A DNA stretch of 12,542 nucleotides from an uncultured Eubacteriales bacterium. Lineage in GTDB: Bacteria > Bacillota > Clostridia > Oscillospirales > Acutalibacteraceae. Of the stretch, positions 1 through 5,833 are shown piece after piece. The notes below the pieces were generated by a model. That model saw only the letters and a list, made by a program, of their open reading frames with translations. It was not told the DNA's origin and did no database searches. The stretch lies in contig ONVG01000043.1 in the NCBI GenBank assembly GCA_900321195.1, positions 1 through 12,542 on the forward strand, written 5' to 3'. Positions within the stretch are counted from its first letter, which is position 1. Every line of letters begins with the position of its first letter. Made by a program: the position numbers and the translations under genes.

Positions 1-1146
1 AGTACCAAGTCTTCAAAGACTTCACAGAAGAAAAAAGAAGAAGAAAAACCGATGGAAGTAAGTGTTGACGAGAAGAAGCCCAGGATAAACCATGACCAGC
101 TTTCAGAGCTTAACAAGAAAATTTTGGCTGCTCAGGAAACTCCTAAGTTCACATGTACATCGGAAACCATAGATGCCGCATCAATATCAAAGGGCAAAAC
201 TCTTACGTTTATACCTAAGAACAGTGACGAAAGCTACTGCAAACGCCTTACAAGCACATTCAAGCTTGCTGCGGGTTCGGCAGGCTTTGACCCGAAGAAT
301 GTAAAGATAGAATCGACCGACGGCTCTGTATCGTCATTGAGCGAAGCTCTTGCAAAGTCGGTAGAGAATAAGTCGGATGTATCTATCCTTGCAGGCAATA
401 TCAATAAGGGCGATATCGAAGGTGCTATAGAAACTACTCAGGCTAACGGTATAGAGGTGTTTTCCGCAGGAAGCAAGGGTCTTGCACAAAATGACCATTA
501 TGTTGACTACACTGTTCCGATAAACTATCAGCGCGCAGGCGAACTCATGGCAGACTGGGGCATAGTCAAGTCTAATGCAAAAGTAAATGCTCTTGCAATA
601 AACTGTACCGACTCTGAAATATCGGAAACAGTATTCACGGGATTTAAGGCTGAATTTGAAAAGTATGTTTCAGCTGAAAACGGCTACTGCACAACTCTCA
701 ATGTCAAGACAAAGGATATAGGAAACAGTCTTACCGACAGCATAAAGAATGCTCTTAAATCAGATTCAAACATAAACTTTGTATTTGTGTTTGACGAGTC
801 GGCTATACCGGATGTTGTTCTTGCAGCTTCACAGATGAACAATAAGCTGAGAATAATCGCTGCCGGCAGCTCTGTTGAAGCTTTTGAGGCTGTAGAGGCA
901 GGAAATATACAAATGCTCGTTGCAAGCAGCTATGAATGGACAGCATACGCTATAGTTGATTATGTTCTCAGAGTGTTCGGCGGTCTTACACTGCCTGTTG
1001 AGCAGGATGTTCCTCTCAAGATAGTCACAAAGGAAATAATCCAGAAGGATATAAAGAGCTATGACGGTCCGAGCTATGACGGATATCACGAGATATGCTT
1101 CGGATCAGATTTTGTCCCCGGTTATTCGGGTCTTTGGAATAAATAA
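1..1146 (+). CDS. Sugar-type ABC transporter substrate-binding lipoprotein, 5' end outside the window
   Basis: The frame is open from the first base to TAA at 1144-1146, so at least 381 residues are present and the true start lies upstream. The first ATG inside (52) has no ribosome binding site and sits in a Ser/Thr/Lys/Glu-rich stretch (STKSSKTSQKKKEEEK), the kind of flexible linker that follows the lipobox cysteine in Gram-positive binding proteins. The remainder reads as a two-lobe periplasmic-binding-protein fold of the ribose/galactose (Peripla_BP_4) type: an early beta strand (KTLTFIPKN), a 'DVSILAGNI' strand, a hinge-like 'VDYTVPINYQRAGELMADWG', then 'INFVFVFDESAIPDVVLAA' and 'LRIIAAGSS'. 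It would capture a small ligand, probably a sugar, outside the membrane for an ABC importer or act as a receptor. No transporter partner genes are visible and the gene ends in its own terminator, so the ligand is unknown. Confidence 0.75.
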   Translation, partial: STKSSKTSQKKKEEEKPMEVSVDEKKPRINHDQLSELNKKILAAQETPKFTCTSETIDAASISKGKTLTFIPKNSDESYCKRLTSTFKLAAGSAGFDPKNVKIESTDGSVSSLSEALAKSVENKSDVSILAGNINKGDIEGAIETTQANGIEVFSAGSKGLAQNDHYVDYTVPINYQRAGELMADWGIVKSNAKVNALAINCTDSEISETVFTGFKAEFEKYVSAENGYCTTLNVKTKDIGNSLTDSIKNALKSDSNINFVFVFDESAIPDVVLAASQMNNKLRIIAAGSSVEAFEAVEAGNIQMLVASSYEWTAYAIVDYVLRVFGGLTLPVEQDVPLKIVTKEIIQKDIKSYDGPSYDGYHEICFGSDFVPGYSGLWNK

Positions 1147-1157
1147 TTCAAACTATA

Positions 1158-1194
1158 GGTGCAGCAGCTTGTCGGCGGCTGTACCTTTTTGTTT
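1158..1194 (+). terminator. Rho-independent terminator after the binding-protein gene
   Basis: GGTGCAGC (1158-1165) pairs with GCTGTACC (1178-1185), with one G-T pair, and is followed by TTTTTGTTTT. It lies 11 bases past the stop codon, so the binding-protein gene is the last gene of its unit. Confidence 0.8.
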
Positions 1195-1261
1195 TCTGCA
1201 AATTGCATTAATATGAGTTTAAAAATTTTAAGTATAAAAAACATTTATTTATGTGTTCATA

Positions 1262-1291
1262 TTGACAATATTAAGCAAAATATAATATAAT
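1262..1291 (+). promoter_or_regulatory. Sigma-A-type promoter of the zinc-ribbon membrane protein gene
   Basis: A perfect -35 TTGACA (1262-1267) is followed after 18 bases by a perfect -10 TATAAT (1286-1291). A second TATAAT at 1281 would leave only 13 bases of spacer and is less likely. Transcription would start near 1298, giving a leader of about 60 bases. The surroundings are very AT-rich. Confidence 0.7.
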
Positions 1292-1312
1292 AATTAAGGT
1301 AAAATTGGTTAG

Positions 1313-1331
1313 TTATACATTTTTTGTATAA
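1313..1331. promoter_or_regulatory. Inverted repeat in the 5' leader, possible operator or RNA hairpin
   Basis: TTATACA (1313-1319) and TGTATAA (1325-1331) form a perfect 7-base inverted repeat around a TTTTT spacer. It lies between the predicted transcription start and the ribosome binding site AGAGGAGG (1345-1352). It could be a repressor site or a weak leader hairpin; no regulator can be named. Confidence 0.3.
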
Positions 1332-1358
1332 ATTATTGAGAAACAGAGGAGGATCAAT

Positions 1359-2501
1359 ATGAAAATTTGTGCTTCTTGCGGAGCGTCGCTGCCTGATCAG
1401 GCGAGGGTTTGTATAAACTGTAATTCTACGGAATTTGTGGCTCCGACCTCAAATCAATATCCGCAGCAGAACGGTTACGGCTATCAGCAGCAGGATCAAT
1501 ATACACAGAATGATTACGGCTATCAGCAGCAGGGTCAGTATGCGCAGGATGATTACGGCTATCAGCAGCAGGGTCAGTATGCACAGGATGATTACGGCTA
1601 TGATCAGCAGGATCAGTATGCACAGGACGATTACGGCTATGATCAGCAGGGTCAGTATGCGCAGGATGATTACGGCTATGACCAGCAGGATCAGTATGCG
1701 CAGGACGATTACGGCTATGATCGGCAGGATCAGTATGCGCAGGATGATTACGGCTATGACCAGCAGCAGTATTCACAGTCTCAGGAGCAATACGGCTATC
1801 AGCAGCAGGAACAGTACGGCTATGAACAGCAGCCGCAGCAGACCGCACCTATCGCGGAGCCTCAAACAAGCGCAGCCGAGCAGCAGGATGTAAAGGATGA
1901 AACGCCTGCTGAGGCTGAAAAGCCTGTTGAGCCAGAAACACCCGCTGAACCGGAAGAACCGAAAGAAAATCCGTATGAGGTCTCAAAGAACTTTAAGTTT
2001 GAGAAAAAAGAAAAGCCTGAGGGACAGGGAGAAGAAAATAAAGAAAACGAAGATCTGCAGCTTAAAGATAAGATATTGAAAATGTTTACGGAAACAACAG
2101 ATCACAGCCTTGATTATGAAAAAGAGGACGCTGCCAAAAATAAGAAAATTTCAATAATCGCTTTGTTTGGAATAACCTTCTGGGTACCGTTCGTGTTCAG
2201 TCCGCAGTCACGCTATGCGAGGTATTACGGAAATCAGGGATTGATAATGTTTATAATGAGCATACCGTTCTCACTTTTGTATCTTATGTTCAGCGGCATA
2301 GTAGGTGTCGCATGTACTCAGCAGGCAACAGTCGGTTCAAGCGGAGCAAGTCTCAGCATTTTCGGAATAATCATGGATATAGTCTTCTTTGCGATATGCT
2401 ATGCTATACCGATATTTATGCTCTATAATGCGATCAAAAACATACTTGCCGGAAAAGCAAAGGATCTTCCGTTCTTTGGTTTCATGCGTCTTGTTAACTG
2501 A
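1359..2501 (+). CDS. Zinc-ribbon, Tyr/Gln-repeat membrane protein with DUF4870/Tic20-like C-terminus
   Basis: 380 residues, started by ATG behind an excellent AGAGGAGG site. Residues 4-21 form a double CxxC zinc ribbon (CASC and CINC). Residues 39-129 are seven 13-residue units of the pattern DYGYxQQxQYAQD, continued by decayed YGYQQQ copies to about residue 155. Next is an acidic Pro/Glu/Lys-rich stretch (about 165-260). The C-terminus has three hydrophobic segments (about 264-282, 294-317 and 332-358). The 'FSPQSRYARYYGNQGL' stretch and the ending 'GKAKDLPFFGFMRLVN' resemble small membrane proteins of the DUF4870/Tic20-like group. The likely layout is a cytoplasmic zinc ribbon and disordered arm tethered to the membrane by a helical bundle. 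The function is unknown. The low-complexity arm resembles prion-like or condensate-forming domains by composition only. It is probably monocistronic, with its own promoter and a weak terminator. Confidence 0.85.
   Translation: MKICASCGASLPDQARVCINCNSTEFVAPTSNQYPQQNGYGYQQQDQYTQNDYGYQQQGQYAQDDYGYQQQGQYAQDDYGYDQQDQYAQDDYGYDQQGQYAQDDYGYDQQDQYAQDDYGYDRQDQYAQDDYGYDQQQYSQSQEQYGYQQQEQYGYEQQPQQTAPIAEPQTSAAEQQDVKDETPAEAEKPVEPETPAEPEEPKENPYEVSKNFKFEKKEKPEGQGEENKENEDLQLKDKILKMFTETTDHSLDYEKEDAAKNKKISIIALFGITFWVPFVFSPQSRYARYYGNQGLIMFIMSIPFSLLYLMFSGIVGVACTQQATVGSSGASLSIFGIIMDIVFFAICYAIPIFMLYNAIKNILAGKAKDLPFFGFMRLVN
1473..1784 (+). repeat. 39-bp in-frame tandem repeat coding for DYGYxQQxQYAQD
   Basis: Seven units start at 1473, 1512, 1551, 1590, 1629, 1668 and 1707, each 39 bases; a degenerate eighth begins at 1746. 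The first unit (GYGYQQQDQYTQN) is divergent. The next six differ at few bases, mainly CAG/GAT/CGG at the fifth residue, GGT/GAT at the eighth and GAC/GAT at the last. Because the unit is a multiple of three, length changes keep the frame, and the antisense and shifted frames also stay open here without being genes. Confidence 0.95.
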
Positions 2502-2524
2502 TACATGTAAATTATTCAGAGTCT

Positions 2525-2557
2525 ATATACACGTTGTTTTCTCACCGTGTATATTTT
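2525..2557 (+). terminator. Weak hairpin terminator after the zinc-ribbon gene
   Basis: ATATACACG (2525-2533) pairs with CGTGTATAT (2546-2554) around a 12-base loop, followed by a short T run. The stem is AT-rich and the T run brief, so read-through into the next gene, 82 bases after the stop codon and lacking a clear promoter of its own, is plausible. Confidence 0.5.
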
Positions 2558-2582
2558 ACTATTAATGAAAGAAGGGAAACAG

Positions 2583-3450
2583 TTGGAACTTCAGATATCA
2601 AATGTTTTTAAAAGCTTCGGAGAAAAGGAAGTGCTGAAAGACGTTTCCTTTAATGCCAAAAGCGGTGAGGCTCTCGGACGTGTTTTATCCTGACAGCGGC
2701 AGAGTGCTTACCGACGGAAAGCAGATAGACAGGAAAAAGATACGCATAGGCTATATGCCCGAAGAAAGAGGACTTTATCCGAAAAAGATAATAACCGAAC
2801 AGCTCGTATATCTTTCAATGCTGAGAGGAATGAGCAAGCCGGATGCAAAAAAAGCCTGTGAGAAATGGCTTGAAAGAATGGGCATGAGTGAGTACAAGAA
2901 CAAAAAGCTTGAAACTCTCAGCAAGGGCAATCAGCAGAAAATACAGCTTGCCGCAACGCTGATGTGCGATCCGCAGATAGTTATACTTGACGAACCGTTT
3001 TCGGGACTTGACCCTGTTAATGCTATGCTTCTCAAGGATGTCATAAAGGAAATGATATCCGGCGGAACGACAGTGCTTTTTTCAAGTCACCAGATGAACT
3101 ACATAGAAGAATTCTGTGATAATATCTGTGTGCTGAATTCCGGAAAAATAGCGCTTGACGGCAGGATAAAGGACATAAAGAGGAGCTATCCGAGGGACAG
3201 GATAGAGATAGTATCGGAAAACGCGGACAAGATATCATCATTTATCATATCAAAAATGGGTGATATGATACTGTCGGCTGATATTGACGAAAAAGAGGAA
3301 ACAGTCCTTAATATAAAGCTCAGGGATGCGGAATTCAAGTCAAGGCTTCTCGCAGGACTTTCAGAATGCGGCTTTGATATTGACAGCTTTAAGGTCTGTG
3401 AACCGACGCTGAATGATATTTTTGTTGAGTATACGGAGGCGGGAATATGA
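2583..3450 (+). pseudogene. NatA/YhaQ-type ABC exporter ATPase, broken by loss of the Walker A segment
   Basis: Translation from TTG at 2583, with AGAAGGG at 2570-2576, gives a standard ABC N-terminus (MELQISNVFKSFGEKEVL, then KDVSFNAKSGEALG), but this frame meets TGA at 2691-2693. The rest of the protein lies in the other frame from about 2664 (DVFYPDSGRVL) to TGA 3448-3450. Family members carry about 17 residues with the P-loop GxxGxGKT between 'GEALG' and 'DVFYPDSG'; here those codons are absent, consistent with a deletion of about 53 bp plus a frameshift. Everything after it is intact: the YMPEERGLYP Q-loop region, signature LSKGNQQ (2917-2937), Walker B IVILDEPF (2977-3000), the switch His (3088-3090) and a DUF4162-like tail ending in 'PTLNDIFVEYTEAGI'. 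An internal ATG at 2653 opens a 265-residue frame that still lacks Walker A, so it could not bind ATP normally. The gene overlaps natB-like 3447-4721. Confidence 0.85.
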
Positions 3451-4721
3451 AACATATATTGCAGGTGCTTAAATTTGAATATCTTTCATGCGTAAAGAGC
3501 AAGTCTTTTATAATCTCAACGATAATATTCATGCTGCTCATAATGTTTACCGCTTTCATACCGGCAATAATATCATCCGTTGTCTCTGAAGGAGAAAAAG
3601 GCTCAGGGGAAGGACATAAGCGTATAATAGCGGTTATGAACAATGCTTATGAGGAGAATGATACGGTAACGGCTGTATTCGGAAAGTACTATCCTAATTA
3701 TGATATAAAAACGGACAGCAAGGATATTGAGGATATAAAGAATAAGGTTGACAGCTCTGAATATGAATTCGGCGTAGTTCTTGATACGCCTGTCAGCTAT
3801 ACTTATATCACAAAGAACAATTCGATGATGAGCAGAAATTCTGAAATACTCAATACGGTGATAACGGATGTTTTCAGGACAGTAAGCTTTGAAAAGGCAG
3901 GTATTTCTGCCGAGGAAACCGGAAAGATACTCAACGCAAGGATATCGTCAAGCACGATAACGACAGGCGTCGACCAGACAAAGAATTACTGGTCGGCATA
4001 CATACTTATAATGATGCTCTATATGGCTATAGTAATGTACGGACAGATGGTATCGCAAAGCGTTGTATCCGAGAAGAATTCGAGAGCTATGGAAATGCTC
4101 ATAACCTGCGCCAAGCCGTCACATCTTATGTTCGGAAAGATAATAGGCTCAGGTCTTGCAGGACTTACTCAGCTTTGTGTTATCCTTCTTACAGCTTTAG
4201 GCTCAGTGTCTACGATAGGCGCAAATTCAATACCCAAGGAAATACTTGAATTTATCAATTTCCCGATACCGATAGTATTGTATGCGGTACTGTTCTTTAT
4301 TCTCGGATATTTCATCTATTCATTCCTTCTCGGAGCATTGTCATCTCTTGCATCGAGGAGTGAGGATCTGAACACACTTACTTCACCTCTTATGATACTT
4401 TATGTTGCGGCATTTATGATAGTTATAATGTCAATGGGTGCAGATTCACTCAACGGAACACTTATGATAGTATGCTCATACATACCATTTACAGCGCCGA
4501 TAGCTATGTTTGCAAGAGTTGCGCTTGTAAATGTAAGTGCTATAGAGATAATACTTTCGATTCTTGTGCAGCTTATATCGATATATCTTTTCGGAATGCT
4601 TGCATCGGCTATATACAGGATAGGAGTACTGATGTATGGTAATCCGCCTAAGCCTGCCGAGATAGTAAAGCTTCTCAGGGAGCAGTACAAGGCAAACAAG
4701 GCAATAAAAGAGAAGAAATAA
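3447..4721 (+). CDS. NatB/YhaP-type ABC-2 exporter permease
   Basis: 424 residues; the ATG overlaps the stop of the broken ATPase gene (ATGA) and has GGAGG at 3435-3439. The N-terminus 'MKHILQVLKFEYLSCVKSKSF' leads into membrane segment 1 (about 19-42). A soluble extracytoplasmic domain follows (about 47-178), then five more membrane segments from about residue 180 (NYWSAYILIMMLYMAIVMYG) to about 400. The conserved cytoplasmic motif 'SVVSEKNSRAMEMLITCAKP' after segment 2 is typical of ABC-2 permeases of the Na+ efflux NatB/YhaP group. In this family the permease pairs with the adjacent ATPase to export Na+ or another, often unproven, substrate. No disabling change is visible, but its partner lacks Walker A, so the permease is probably orphaned unless another ATPase serves it. 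The substrate cannot be told from the sequence. Confidence 0.85.
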   Translation: MKHILQVLKFEYLSCVKSKSFIISTIIFMLLIMFTAFIPAIISSVVSEGEKGSGEGHKRIIAVMNNAYEENDTVTAVFGKYYPNYDIKTDSKDIEDIKNKVDSSEYEFGVVLDTPVSYTYITKNNSMMSRNSEILNTVITDVFRTVSFEKAGISAEETGKILNARISSSTITTGVDQTKNYWSAYILIMMLYMAIVMYGQMVSQSVVSEKNSRAMEMLITCAKPSHLMFGKIIGSGLAGLTQLCVILLTALGSVSTIGANSIPKEILEFINFPIPIVLYAVLFFILGYFIYSFLLGALSSLASRSEDLNTLTSPLMILYVAAFMIVIMSMGADSLNGTLMIVCSYIPFTAPIAMFARVALVNVSAIEIILSILVQLISIYLFGMLASAIYRIGVLMYGNPPKPAEIVKLLREQYKANKAIKEKK

Positions 4722-4750
4722 AACTCTCTGTTTCAGTAACTAAAAACCGC

Positions 4751-4790
4751 GGGGGGAAACCCTTTTTTCGCAAGAAAAGGGTTTCCCCCC
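4751..4790. repeat. Perfect palindrome with G6/C6 arms
   Basis: GGGGGGAAACCCTTTT (4751-4766) is exactly complementary to AAAAGGGTTTCCCCCC (4775-4790). Two further pairs (T-G and T-A) close on the loop CGCA, giving an 18-base stem. On the plus strand no T run follows the stem. On the minus strand it is followed by GCGG and then TTTTT, so it could end minus-strand transcripts imperfectly. The form resembles dispersed REP-like palindromes found between bacterial genes; whether other copies exist cannot be seen here. It may also protect the 3' end of the preceding mRNA. Confidence 0.85.
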
Positions 4791-4837
4791 GATAACTGAC
4801 GGATAAAATTGATTTCCTGCAGATTGCAGGATTATTG

Positions 4838-4866
4838 TTGATAAATCAAATTAGATTTGTTAAACT
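4838..4866 (+). promoter_or_regulatory. Possible promoter of a short untranslated transcript
   Basis: TTGATA (4838-4843), 17 bases, then TAAACT (4861-4866), a moderate match to the sigma-A consensus. A transcript from here would begin near 4873 and run into the terminator at 4896-4925, giving only about 50 bases. This may be chance in AT-rich DNA. Confidence 0.2.
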
Positions 4867-4895
4867 ATATAAGAACTTGTTATAGAGCGCTAACT

Positions 4896-4925
4896 AAAGC
4901 CGATATTAATTTTATCGGCTTTTTT
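4896..4925 (+). terminator. Strong rho-independent terminator
   Basis: AAAGCCGATA (4896-4905) pairs with TATCGGCTTT (4913-4922) around a 7-base loop, and six Ts run from 4920 to 4925. It is 175 bases past the permease stop codon and is probably the effective end of that transcript. Confidence 0.8.
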
Positions 4926-5022
4926 AAAGAAATCGAGTTAGTTTAATCTAACGAAAATCCAGAAAGCATAATTTATAATGACAGAAGCTTATTAAAAAAG
5001 ATGTTTTTCGCTGTTTAGCATA

Positions 5023-5052
5023 AAAAAAAGTAAAGAATACTCTACTTTTTTT
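5023..5052. terminator. A-rich/T-rich hairpin, possible bidirectional terminator
   Basis: AAAAAAAGTA (5023-5032) pairs with TACTTTTTTT (5043-5052) around a 10-base loop. The T-rich right arm serves as the U tract in the plus direction and the A-rich left arm does so in the minus direction. The stem is weak because it contains one GC pair. Confidence 0.4.
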
Positions 5053-5131
5053 CATCAAATTATCAAATATCAGCGATTATTTATAATCGAAAAGTTAAGT
5101 ACAATAAAAGAATAAAAAGAGGAGAGCGGAA

Positions 5132-5833
5132 ATGTCTATTGTAGAATTTGAAAACGTCACAAGGGTGTACAAAACAGGAGAGCATGAACTGAAAGCGCTT
5201 GATAAGGTGAACTTCAAACTGGATGAGGGAAAATTCGTTGTAATTCTCGGTCCTTCGGGAGCAGGCAAAAGTACCCTGCTGAATATGCTCGGAGGTCTTG
5301 ACAGTCCGACGGAGGGCACGATAACCGTAAACGGAAAGGATATCTCAAAGCTCAGCGATAATGAGCTGGCAGATTTTCGCGCGTCAACAGTAGGCTTTGT
5401 GTTCCAGTTTTATAATCTTATACCTACACTTACAGTCTATGAAAATGTTGAACTTGTGTCCGAAATATCAAAAAATCATCTTGATGCAAAGCAGATGATA
5501 GAGGAGGTCGGACTTTCCGAGCATTTGCATAATTTCCCGTCAGAGCTTTCCGGCGGTGAACAGCAGAGAGTGTCTATAGCAAGAGCGCTGTGTAAAAATC
5601 CGCAGGTGCTTCTTTGTGACGAGCCGACAGGAGCGCTTGATTCCGAAACCGGTGTTATGGTTCTGAAGCTTCTTCTCAAAATGGCTAAAAGCTACGGCAA
5701 GACTATCGTTATAGTAACGCATAACCAGAGCATCGCAAAAATGGCTGATGTTGTGATCCGTGTGAAAAACGGTAAAATACGTTCGATAGAGGAACAGGAT
5801 GAGCCTATGAGCGCAGACGAGGTGGAATGGTAA
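5132..5833 (+). CDS. MacB/LolD-type ABC transporter ATP-binding protein
   Basis: 233 residues, the usual length for this family; ATG with AGAGGAG at 5118-5124, seven bases away. All ATPase motifs are present: A-loop Tyr13, Walker A GPSGAGKST (40-48), Q-loop FVFQFYNLIPTLT with Gln92, signature LSGGEQQR (139-146), Walker B VLLCDEP (159-165) with catalytic Glu164, D-loop GALD and switch His197 (IVTHN). The pattern 'AD-R-STVGFVFQ-YNLIPTLTVYENV' is characteristic of the MacB/LolD/FtsE branch, whose members power FtsX-fold permeases. It acts at the inner face of the membrane with the product of the next gene, whose start overlaps its stop. In Firmicutes such pairs export peptides, lipids or drugs or act mechanically; the substrate is unknown here. 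No sensor kinase or response regulator gene lies alongside, unlike Bce-type systems. Confidence 0.93.
   Translation: MSIVEFENVTRVYKTGEHELKALDKVNFKLDEGKFVVILGPSGAGKSTLLNMLGGLDSPTEGTITVNGKDISKLSDNELADFRASTVGFVFQFYNLIPTLTVYENVELVSEISKNHLDAKQMIEEVGLSEHLHNFPSELSGGEQQRVSIARALCKNPQVLLCDEPTGALDSETGVMVLKLLLKMAKSYGKTIVIVTHNQSIAKMADVVIRVKNGKIRSIEEQDEPMSADEVEW

Larger units (their letters stand above)
4722..5131. other. Gene-free, hairpin-rich intergenic region
   Basis: No credible reading frame with a ribosome binding site lies in these 410 bases. They hold, in order: the G6/C6-armed palindrome (4751-4790); a small perfect hairpin TCCTGCA-GAT-TGCAGGA (4815-4831); a weak promoter-like pair TTGATA (4838) and TAAACT (4861) with 17-base spacing; a strong terminator (4896-4925); a GTTAG/CTAAC hairpin (4937-4952); an A-rich/T-rich hairpin (5023-5052); and a TATAAT (5082-5087) that may be the -10 of the next operon, though no convincing -35 precedes it. 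The region separates two ABC operons. Confidence 0.6.

Noticed and set aside
1473..1784. CRISPR-like repeat array
   Set aside because: The 39-bp units are directly adjacent with no unique spacers and encode a continuous protein segment.
1426..1893. Long open frames antisense to and in a shifted frame of the Tyr/Gln repeat
   Set aside because: They are artefacts of a 39-bp in-frame tandem repeat that lacks stops in other frames. They have no ribosome binding site, and their products are Arg/His/Ser/Ala or Met/Ile/Ser/Arg repeats.
2640..2700. Programmed frameshift in the NatA-type gene
   Set aside because: A frameshift could not restore the P-loop, whose codons are absent. No slippery heptamer was seen at the join.
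2653..3450. Intact 265-residue ATPase starting at the internal ATG 2653
   Set aside because: The first residues (MPKAVRLS) are an out-of-frame reading of the normal 'NAKSGEALG' segment, there is no ribosome binding site, and Walker A is missing. It is the tail of a frameshifted gene.
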